From NCBI GenBank assembly GCA_017442535.1, contig JAFRZL010000005.1, forward strand, positions 1-39,137: 39,137 nt of DNA, in the 5' to 3' direction. A program made the position numbers and the translations under genes. The number at the start of each line of letters is the position of its first letter. The stretch's first letter is position 1. The notes under the pieces were generated by a model. It searched no databases and had not been told where the DNA came from. It worked only from the letters and a program-made list of their open reading frames with translations. Below are positions 25,108-32,217 of this stretch, piece by piece. This stretch comes from Bacillota bacterium (GTDB lineage Bacteria > Bacillota > Clostridia > Lachnospirales > Bianqueaceae).

Positions 25108-26505
25108 TTACCCGGCCTGCTGTTCCTGTTTTCGCTGCGCGTTCAGGACGGATTGCTCCCACCGGCGCGAACGCCAGAACATCGCCGCGATGCTGCCGCG
25201 GATGATGTCGTCCGCTGCCATGGCGATCCAGAGGCCGACAACGCCAAGCCCCAAGGCGGTCGAAAAGACATAACCCATGCCGCAGTTGATCAGCCAGATC
25301 GATGTCGAGGCAATGATCATCGGCCAGAAGGTGAATCCTGCGGCCCGTAGTCCGTAGTTAAAGGTATGGTTCAGGGAGCGCCCGAAATTGATCGCGATGC
25401 ACAGCAAAAACAACGGTGCCGACAGTGCGATCACTTCTTCGCTGCCCGTAAACAGACCCATCAGCGGCCTGTGGAACACGTAAACCGCCGTCGAGAAGAA
25501 CATATTGCACCCCAGAACGGCGAACCAGTGTCTGTTGGTATTACGGTAGGCTTGATCGAATTGACGAGCTCCCATCTGTCTGCCGCTGATGATCTGCACT
25601 GCGGCCCCGATCGAATTACCAATCACATAGGCATAATAATCGATCGTATTCACATAGACTTTGGCGGAAAGCGCCGCCGTCCCGAAAGCGGTCAGGAATC
25701 CGGTCGTCACGACCTGTGCCAGCATATAGGAGATACCTTCTGCTCCCGTCATAAAGCCCAGCCCTGCGATCAGCCTGAAAGCGGCAGGTTTGATATGCCA
25801 GACGTCCCTGACATGCTGGCTCTTGAAATGTTCGCGGATCAGCAGTATGATCAGCAACCCTGCGCCGAATGCCTCACTCGCGAACCGGATGATCCCCACG
25901 CCCTCGACCCCCTGAAGCACAAACGGGAAGGGTCTGAAGATGACCAGATAATTCCCTGCGAAATTCAAGAGATTCACAATGGAGATGACGATCATCGGGA
26001 TCTTTGCTTTACCATAGCAGCGGAAAAGTACCGCGATAACGCTCGAAAGAGCAATAAAGACGGACGCCCCGCCCACCCAGCGGAGATAGACGGCAGCGCT
26101 TGCGATCAGCTCTTCCTCGAGGCCCAGCCATTTCATCATCTGCGTCGCAAGCAATAACAAGATCGCGCTGACCGCCGCGCCGGACGCCACGCCGATGCCA
26201 ACGGCATTCATGCTGAAGCGGCCTGCATCTGATTCTTTTCCGGCGCCGAGGCTTTGATTGATAACGATTGCCGCGCCGGAGGCGATCATGGTAAAAGCGA
26301 TCAGGACAACACTGATGATCTGATTCGCGACTCCGACCGCTGCCACGGCTTCGTCGGAATACTTGCCGAGCATGAACACATTGATGGTCCCGAGGAGATT
26401 CCTCAGCACCTGTTCAATGAGGATCGGAATCGCAAGGGAAATCAGCGAATAATTGCCCTTCTGCGCGGGTAGATTCTTTTGGGTATGATCTGGCATTTCC
26501 CCCAT
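25108..26505 (-). CDS. MATE family efflux transporter
   Basis: 465 aa with about 12 membrane segments in two homologous halves. Family signs are SLAIPILIEQVLRNLLGTINVFMLGKYSDEAVAAVGVANQI at the start and INQSLGAGKESDAGRF about residue 85. MATE proteins export cationic compounds in exchange for sodium or protons. It follows the Hsp70-like gene by 29 bp and precedes the kinase by 45 bp, probably in one operon. The substrate is unknown; the start could also be ATG 26496. Confidence 0.92.
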   Translation of the reverse strand: MGEMPDHTQKNLPAQKGNYSLISLAIPILIEQVLRNLLGTINVFMLGKYSDEAVAAVGVANQIISVVLIAFTMIASGAAIVINQSLGAGKESDAGRFSMNAVGIGVASGAAVSAILLLLATQMMKWLGLEEELIASAAVYLRWVGGASVFIALSSVIAVLFRCYGKAKIPMIVISIVNLLNFAGNYLVIFRPFPFVLQGVEGVGIIRFASEAFGAGLLIILLIREHFKSQHVRDVWHIKPAAFRLIAGLGFMTGAEGISYMLAQVVTTGFLTAFGTAALSAKVYVNTIDYYAYVIGNSIGAAVQIISGRQMGARQFDQAYRNTNRHWFAVLGCNMFFSTAVYVFHRPLMGLFTGSEEVIALSAPLFLLCIAINFGRSLNHTFNYGLRAAGFTFWPMIIASTSIWLINCGMGYVFSTALGLGVVGLWIAMAADDIIRGSIAAMFWRSRRWEQSVLNAQRKQEQQAG

Positions 26506-26534
26506 CGGCCTTTCTCTCTATATTATTCCTGCGT

Positions 26535-28448
26535 TTATCCCAACGGGATCTCCACAACTTCCGCCATTTTGGTCAGGAAGGTGTCGATCTGCTCAGAGAT
26601 ATCCGAAACCATGCGGTCGGTAATTTCTTCGCTCTTCTCCGTCTCCAATGTCTCAAAGAAATTCTCTTTGACATCGTCGGTCAACGATTTCATGCGGGAC
26701 TCGAAATAGCGCTTGGGCACGATTTTGCGGAGCGGCCTGGGAATATCCGCGTTGAGGACGGCGTTTTCAATGGGCTTTTTGCCGAGGAGAAGGACGAGAA
26801 GTGAAATGGCCGCGCCGCTCACGATGCCGGGAAGGCCGCTCGTGATCAGCGCCACGCCGCTGCCGCCGCAAAGGAGCCCTACCAGTACGGAGATAATGGT
26901 ATTAATCAGCCACATGATCTCCTCCATGGCAAAGACATTCTTGGCCTCCAACTCGATATTGATCTCGGAATAAGCGATATAAGAGGTCAGGCTCATGGCT
27001 TTGTAAGGGACATGATGGCGGACGCAGATCGGGAGCGTGTGCTTCTCGATCTCCTCGGAAACGGGTTTCAGCCAGGCCGTTACGGGCTTGACGAGCAGTT
27101 CGCCGGCTTCCTCCGAACGCAGCCAGTTGTCGATTTCTTTCTGCATCTCGACGTCAATATCGGCCAGACGGCGGATCTCGCCGCGGCGCCAGCGATCAAA
27201 GACGGGCAGCACCGCGTGCGTCAGGATGGGCTCGACCAGGGAGTCCACGGCTTTGCGGTACAGGTCGTTGATATGGTCCAGTACGATGTCCTCCACAACA
27301 CTGGAGGCGCGGAGCTCCGCGATTTCTTCTTTGAATTCATGCAGTTCTTCATCGGTCCGGCCGCTGTAGGCCAGGCCCCGGCACACTGAGAACTCGGGCT
27401 CGGTGCCGGTGACCACCACGGCTTCCGGGAAAATCTCGCGGCACCATTCCTGGATTTGCGGGATGCGTGAGACCCCACCCGTCATAAAGAGCAGTTCGGG
27501 CATATCGCCGTTGATATGGCTGCGTACATTGCGCAGGCTCTCCGTGAAGACCTGCTGGAAGGATTTTCCGCCGAGCCGGTCGGTGGCGCCTTTTAACAGG
27601 CGATCGGCCATTTGCCGGTCCATACGGAGCGTCAGCCTTGCACGGCCGTGATACAGAATGCTGATGGATTTGGTGCAGTCGTTCTCATCCCAGTAGGCCT
27701 GGTCGGAGAAATACTGCTCTTTCAGCCGGCGGGCAGCAAACTCGCAGTAACTGCGCCAGGCTTCGCTCTCCGCGAAAACCCGCTCGATGCGGTCGCGCTG
27801 ACGACTCGCGAGTACGGATTCTTCGAGCAGAATCTCATCCATGATGCCGCCGCCGAGCATCACTTCGCCGGCCGTCTGCAGCTCGACTTCCTTGCCGCCG
27901 GTGATGTAGGCAAAATCTGTGGTGGAGCTGCCGATATCCACGACCAGTACGGGCTGATTCAGAATATCATAGGAGAGCTGCAGATGCCTGGAATGCACCG
28001 CGCTGATCAGGGCCGCGCGGGATTCGGAAATGATTTTGACGGGCGGATAACCGACCCGCTCAAAAATCTCCCGGTAGCGCTCCCGGTCATTACGGTTCCA
28101 GCCCGCGGGGCAGCCGACGTAGAAGCAGCTGTCCTCTGTCTGCGGCACATATTCTCCGCTGCCGACCAGTTCGCCCAGGACCCCGGCCGCAAAGCTGCGG
28201 ATATCCTTATCCGTCTCGGGATCGGTCAGGAAACGGCTCTTAAAGCGCAGTTTGCGGGTCACGGCATCCGCCGCGTAGCATGCTCCCTCGCCGATCAGGA
28301 GCTCACCGCCGGCAAGTCGCGCATAGGCCGTGATCCAGCTCTTGCTGTCGCGGACAGGAATAATCTCGGGCACCTGCTGGCCTTCTTTATCCAGCCGGGC
28401 GATCGCGCTCTCGGCGTCGCCCAGATCAAATCCGTAAAAATGATTCAT
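26535..28448 (-). CDS. Membrane-anchored Hsp70-like ATPase
   Basis: 637 aa from ATG 28448, which overlaps the preceding stop (TGATG) with GGAGG before it; a GTG at 28451 is possible. The first 370 residues are an Hsp70/actin-type ATPase: phosphate-1 motif FYGFDLGDAES, phosphate-2 motif VLVVDIGSSTTDFAYI (about 168-183) and adenosine motif LLFMTGGVSRIPQI. There is no recognisable DnaK substrate-binding beta domain. Instead a helical region (about 375-500) leads to two membrane segments near 505-550 (IMWLINTIISVLVGLLCGG and GIVSGAAISLLVLLLG) and a charged helical cytoplasmic tail. Such a layout is rare; the ATPase would work at the membrane. Neighbouring genes encode another membrane protein and a small protein likely to be partners. 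Client and function are unknown. Confidence 0.85.
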   Translation of the reverse strand: MNHFYGFDLGDAESAIARLDKEGQQVPEIIPVRDSKSWITAYARLAGGELLIGEGACYAADAVTRKLRFKSRFLTDPETDKDIRSFAAGVLGELVGSGEYVPQTEDSCFYVGCPAGWNRNDRERYREIFERVGYPPVKIISESRAALISAVHSRHLQLSYDILNQPVLVVDIGSSTTDFAYITGGKEVELQTAGEVMLGGGIMDEILLEESVLASRQRDRIERVFAESEAWRSYCEFAARRLKEQYFSDQAYWDENDCTKSISILYHGRARLTLRMDRQMADRLLKGATDRLGGKSFQQVFTESLRNVRSHINGDMPELLFMTGGVSRIPQIQEWCREIFPEAVVVTGTEPEFSVCRGLAYSGRTDEELHEFKEEIAELRASSVVEDIVLDHINDLYRKAVDSLVEPILTHAVLPVFDRWRRGEIRRLADIDVEMQKEIDNWLRSEEAGELLVKPVTAWLKPVSEEIEKHTLPICVRHHVPYKAMSLTSYIAYSEINIELEAKNVFAMEEIMWLINTIISVLVGLLCGGSGVALITSGLPGIVSGAAISLLVLLLGKKPIENAVLNADIPRPLRKIVPKRYFESRMKSLTDDVKENFFETLETEKSEEITDRMVSDISEQIDTFLTKMAEVVEIPLG

Positions 28449-29290
28449 CACATGCCTCCGGCCGCCAGGCCTTTCCTAAGCACCATGCCGTCATAGACAA
28501 GCGCGGGGCGAATCGTTCCGGCCGTGGGGGACGGGATCATCTCGAACCATCCGTCATGTTCCCCACTGTAGTCGACCACCTGAATATTCTTCTGATGCAG
28601 ATAATACTTTACCGCACCGATGCTTTCCAGCGCTGCCTCTCCGTCCTCGGAATAAGCAGCTTCCAGAAGCTCCGTGCAGAGCGCCAGGATCTCCTCCGGG
28701 ACCGGGCCGTTTAGCCGGTTCTCGCGGCGCTGACCGGTCAGGCGTTCGGCTTTGAGGTCCTCGAGGCTGCGGTCCACGACCAGCACCATCCCATAGAGGG
28801 TCTGGTAGACCTTAGCGGGATCCACCATCATCTCAACGCTTTCTCGTCCGCGGGGCTTTCCTGCCCGCGCGAGCATCCAGGTCCCGATGACCAGACTGAG
28901 TACCGCCGGTCCTAGGATCGCGTAGTACCAGGGCGAAATGCCGGCAGCAAGCACCAGCACGACAAATAATCCGGTCAGGAGTACCCCCAGGATGATCAGC
29001 ATCACCGGGACCGTTTTGTTACCTTTTGCCGGAGCGGTCTTCTCCTCCCAGATACGGCTGTCGCTTACCGCCTCCATCAGAGGCGCCATCAGTCCGGCGC
29101 TCTGCAGCATCTGTGCCGCCGCGAGCTGCAGGTACTCCTCGTCGGTCTGTTCATTGTACTGAACCAGGAGCCGGTCCAGCTCCTCCCGGATAGCCTGCGA
29201 CGCACGGGCCGCCGAACGGTCTTTGTACAGCGCCGCCATCAGGCGCTCCCGGTCTTTTTCCAAAAAGTCTCCGAATGCCACGAACGGCAC
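28448..29290 (-). CDS. Two-TM membrane protein, likely partner of the Hsp70-like ATPase
   Basis: 280 aa with start GTG 29290, or more probably GTG 29281, which has better spacing from GGAAGGGGG. An N-terminal helical cytoplasmic region (FGDFLEKDRERLMAALYKD, EELDRLLVQYNEQTDEEYLQLA) leads to two membrane segments at about 95-118 and 123-142. A second helical cytoplasmic region of about 135 residues follows, ending in a short strand-rich part (GWFEMIPSPTAGTIRPALVYDG). No family is recognised. The stop overlaps the start of the Hsp70-like gene (TGATG), strong evidence of joint function. Regulator, nucleotide-exchange or scaffold roles are all possible. Confidence 0.78.
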   Translation of the reverse strand: MPFVAFGDFLEKDRERLMAALYKDRSAARASQAIREELDRLLVQYNEQTDEEYLQLAAAQMLQSAGLMAPLMEAVSDSRIWEEKTAPAKGNKTVPVMLIILGVLLTGLFVVLVLAAGISPWYYAILGPAVLSLVIGTWMLARAGKPRGRESVEMMVDPAKVYQTLYGMVLVVDRSLEDLKAERLTGQRRENRLNGPVPEEILALCTELLEAAYSEDGEAALESIGAVKYYLHQKNIQVVDYSGEHDGWFEMIPSPTAGTIRPALVYDGMVLRKGLAAGGM

Positions 29291-29314
29291 CCCCTTCCGT
29301 AAAACGTATCCTGA

Positions 29315-29653
29315 TCAGCCGTAACGAGCCTCGATCAGCGGTTTGTCCCAGTCCACCACCGCGTCGTGGGACTCCAGCATCTTGTCGATCATCGGCCTCA
29401 GCTCCTCCAGAAAAGCTTTTTCGCGCTTCTTGGAGCGGCGTCCGGGCGCCTCGTAGATCACTTCCGTAATCAGATCATCCCAGGTAATCAGGAACTCCCG
29501 GTCTGTGAAGGGGAAGAAATTGGCCCCGATTTCGTAGCGGATAACCCCCTCCTCGGAAGTCGCCTGAAGCTGAATAACTACAGCATGGCGTTCGATATCA
29601 TTTGCGACATGATGCCCTTCGAAATACTGACTATATACATCGATGCAGAACAT
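29315..29653 (-). CDS. Small cytoplasmic protein of the Hsp70-like module
   Basis: 112 aa from ATG 29653 behind GAGGAGGG; a longer open frame upstream overlaps the nucleotidase gene and has no ribosome site. The first 70 residues look strand-rich (MFCIDVYSQYFEGHHVAND, HAVVIQLQATSEEGVIRYEIGANFFPF) and the last 40 are a basic helix (GRRSKKREKAFLEELRPMIDKML). Family unknown. It sits 13 bp after the nucleotidase and 24 bp before the two-TM protein, so is part of the same transcript. Confidence 0.75.
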   Translation of the reverse strand: MFCIDVYSQYFEGHHVANDIERHAVVIQLQATSEEGVIRYEIGANFFPFTDREFLITWDDLITEVIYEAPGRRSKKREKAFLEELRPMIDKMLESHDAVVDWDKPLIEARYG

Positions 29654-29666
29654 TTCTGTCCCTCCT

Positions 29667-31127
29667 CTATTCCAGAATGACCAGGCGCCCTTCCACGTGA
29701 GCGTCCAGGCCCTGATGCGTACTGAAGAATTCTTCGACAATATTATTGACAGAAGTTGCCACCACACGCGGCTTCATATTGGCCACAACTTCCTCGACGG
29801 GCACGCCGAAGAACTCTGTGAAATTGTTATAATGATAGCTCTGCATGGCGATCAGGAGTGTCTGATCATCCTCGATGGGCTTGCCGTTAAAATCAAATCG
29901 CAGTATCGCGTGATGGGACTTGCGATAAACGATCTTGACCCCTTTCGAGAACTGATAGAATTCCGTATGCCCTTCCCAGGCCTCGTCACGCAGGATGTAC
30001 TGCACCATCCTGCGGAACTGGGCTCCTGTCACCTTGAGCATCCAGAGCAGATCGTCAAAAGGCGTATTCTCCAGCATATCCTGGTATTCGACCACCGGAC
30101 CGAGCTCCTTCTTGCGGATTGCGCCGGAACCCATCAGCATGATGTCAAAGCTGCTCTCCCACTGCAGCAGGTCCGCGTACAGATTGCCGAGCTCCGTTTC
30201 CTGAATTCGGGAAGGATGCGTCAGTTTGCGGGCGAAGCTGGTCACCACGCGCCTGTATTTGGCATCCGTCTGAGATTTGTAATGATTCAGCAGTTCGTCC
30301 ATGACGGGATCCGCTTCAGCCGTATCTTCATTGATCGGGATCATTTTCCACTGGAATCCGATCATTTTGTTGCGGATCGTATCATATTGAATGTCAAAGC
30401 GGCCGATCTGTCCGGAACCCGTCCCCACCTGCACGATTGGAACGCCGTTTACGATCTCCGGCTCGTCCATAAAGGTATGTGAGTGTCCTCCGATGATCAG
30501 ATCCACGCCCCAGTCCGGATGCAGCCTGGATGCAAGCTCGCGGTCCGCCTCGATACCGATATGGGTCAGCAATACGACCATATCCGTACTCTTGGTACGG
30601 TAATTATCGCAGATGATACCGATCTCCTTGGCCGCCTGCTCCACGTCGATAAACGTACCGATGACCTTCTCTGCCTTGGTGCTCGCGATGACTTCCTCCG
30701 TCAGAATACCGATAAAGAGGATCCGCATGCCGTCGACTTCCAGGTTCAGATACGGTTTGAACAGCCGGGCATTGTTAAGCGTAACAAACAGATTGGCGTT
30801 TATGATCGGGAAACGCGCACATTTTTCCAGAAAAAGGAGGTGTGCGATGCCGTAATCGACCTCGTGATTGCCCACTGTCGTCACGTCCGGATTCAGCTGA
30901 TTCATTAAATCTATGGTCGAAAGACCCAGATATTCGGAGTCGATAATCGATCCGCGGAACATGTCGCCCGCATTGGCGTATATCACATTCGGCGTCTCGC
31001 GGCGGACTTTTTTCACAAATCCGGCCAGCCTCGCCAGGCCCCCGGTCTCCTTGCCATCCACGATTTTAGGAAGAAAATCACCATGCAAGTCATTGGAATG
31101 CAGAATCGTCAGTTGCTTTTTTGCCAT
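29667..31127 (-). CDS. 5'-nucleotidase/UshA-family metallophosphoesterase, cytoplasmic
   Basis: 486 aa. Start ATG 31127 is 7 bases after AGGAGG; the ATG at 31133 and one further upstream are too close or lack a site. The N-terminal calcineurin-type domain shows LTILHSNDLHGD (metal ligands D and H), YANAGDMFRG, VTVGNHEVDYG (NHE) and IIGGHSHTF. The C-terminal half is the 5'-nucleotidase substrate domain (ENTPFDDLLWMLKVTGAQFRRMVQ). Relatives hydrolyse nucleotides, 2',3'-cyclic nucleotides or NAD outside the cell. This one has no signal peptide or anchor, so an intracellular nucleotide or sugar-phosphate substrate is inferred. It is the first gene of the operon that continues into the Hsp70-like module. 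Confidence 0.9.
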   Translation of the reverse strand: MAKKQLTILHSNDLHGDFLPKIVDGKETGGLARLAGFVKKVRRETPNVIYANAGDMFRGSIIDSEYLGLSTIDLMNQLNPDVTTVGNHEVDYGIAHLLFLEKCARFPIINANLFVTLNNARLFKPYLNLEVDGMRILFIGILTEEVIASTKAEKVIGTFIDVEQAAKEIGIICDNYRTKSTDMVVLLTHIGIEADRELASRLHPDWGVDLIIGGHSHTFMDEPEIVNGVPIVQVGTGSGQIGRFDIQYDTIRNKMIGFQWKMIPINEDTAEADPVMDELLNHYKSQTDAKYRRVVTSFARKLTHPSRIQETELGNLYADLLQWESSFDIMLMGSGAIRKKELGPVVEYQDMLENTPFDDLLWMLKVTGAQFRRMVQYILRDEAWEGHTEFYQFSKGVKIVYRKSHHAILRFDFNGKPIEDDQTLLIAMQSYHYNNFTEFFGVPVEEVVANMKPRVVATSVNNIVEEFFSTHQGLDAHVEGRLVILE

Positions 31128-31157
31128 GTTCATACCTCCTATATAAAATCCCACTTT

Positions 31158-31186
31158 ATTGTACCATATTCGCGGAGTGATTTCAA
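31158..31186 (-). promoter_or_regulatory. Promoter of the nucleotidase/Hsp70-like operon
   Basis: On the minus strand TTGAAA (31186-31181), a 17-bp spacer and TACAAT (31163-31158), about 30 bp before the start. Divergent from the FRG gene promoter. Confidence 0.75.
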
Positions 31187-31222
31187 CCGCTATTTGAAAG
31201 GCCCATCTTCACGTGAAATCCG

Positions 31223-31251
31223 TTGCATTTCGGCCCCGGGAATGGTATAAT
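31223..31251 (+). promoter_or_regulatory. Promoter of the FRG-domain gene
   Basis: Extended -10 TGGTATAAT (TATAAT at 31246-31251) with a weak -35 TTGCAT (31223-31228) at 17 bp spacing. The leader is about 33 nt. Confidence 0.65.
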
Positions 31252-31289
31252 GGACGCAGTGAATTATCTTTCCGCAAGGAGAATCCGTT

Positions 31290-32105
31290 ATGATTACAGA
31301 AATCCATATCAATACCATGGAAGAACTGCTGCCCCTCTTTATGGATCAGCAGTATCGGCCCGATCTGGACCGCAGCCGCAGCCTCTACGTCTACCGTGGG
31401 CTCAACCACACGTCTTATTCCATGGTCACAAGCCTCGCCCGCAACTGCAAACACCTTCAGCATCAGCTGGAGCCCTCGATTCTCCGCAATTTCGCGAAAT
31501 ATGCCGTGATCGAAGACCCAACGGTCGCCGGCTCCGTCTGGAACCAGATGATTCTGGGCCGTCATCACGGCCTCCCCACACGCCTGCTGGACTGGTCACA
31601 TTCCGCGCTGGTGGCGCTCCACTTTGCCGTCACCGAAGAAAACATGGACAAGATGCAGGAGAATGACTGCCTCGTCTGGCGCGCCGACATGAAGGAGCTG
31701 CACTCCCTCCTCCCCGAGCCTTATCAGAAGGTCATCGAGCGCTACGGCACCGATGTTTTCTCTGTCGAAATGCTGGACGAAGTCGCCGGCAGCCTCGACC
31801 GGTACGACCGAGATATGAGCAACACCTCCATGGTCTTTATCGAGCCTCCTTCGATCGACGCCCGCATCGTCAACCAGTACTCCTTCTTCTCGATCGTGCC
31901 TGCAGGCATGGAGGATGTCGAATCCTTCCTGGACAAATATACCCATGATACGATCAAATACATTATCGACAAGAACCTGCGCTGGCGTATCCGCGACATG
32001 CTTGACGAGCTGAATATCAGCGAGCGGATCATCTATCCCGGTCTGGACGGGCTCTCCAAGTGGATCACACGCCACTATTATGTCAATAAAGAGGACAATC
32101 AATAA
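31290..32105 (+). CDS. FRG domain-containing protein
   Basis: 271 aa, no signal peptide. The FRG domain is recognised by LYVYRGLNHTSYSMVTSLARN (about 28-48; usual form FRGQ...W.L.PSLFR), followed by LEPSILRNFAKYA and the most conserved block HHGLPTRLLDWSHSALVALHFAV (about 94-116). The C-terminal 120 residues contain SMVFIEPPSIDARIVNQYSFFS and IDKNLRWRIRDMLDELNISE, again typical. FRG proteins occur often in accessory regions and in some phage-defence and toxin-like contexts; the biochemical activity is not established as far as I know. It is transcribed alone against both neighbours from an extended -10 promoter, with AAGGAG 8 bases before ATG 31290. Confidence 0.88.
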   Translation: MITEIHINTMEELLPLFMDQQYRPDLDRSRSLYVYRGLNHTSYSMVTSLARNCKHLQHQLEPSILRNFAKYAVIEDPTVAGSVWNQMILGRHHGLPTRLLDWSHSALVALHFAVTEENMDKMQENDCLVWRADMKELHSLLPEPYQKVIERYGTDVFSVEMLDEVAGSLDRYDRDMSNTSMVFIEPPSIDARIVNQYSFFSIVPAGMEDVESFLDKYTHDTIKYIIDKNLRWRIRDMLDELNISERIIYPGLDGLSKWITRHYYVNKEDNQ

Positions 32106-32144
32106 GCCCCGCCGGCCGGATGCGCATATGTTCCGGATGCCCTG

Positions 32145-32217
32145 CTTTAAAAATCCCCCTTCGCTTCTGTCCCCGCGCAACGCGCGTCCGGACGAAGTAA
32201 AGGGGGCGTTTTTTATT
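32145..32217. terminator. Bidirectional terminator between FRG and nuclease genes
   Basis: CCCCCTT...AAGGGGG arms enclose inner pairing (TTC/GAA, TCC/GGA, GCGC/GCGC). On the plus strand it ends CGTTTTTTATTT; on the minus strand GGGGGATTTTTAAA. It can end both converging transcripts. Confidence 0.8.
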
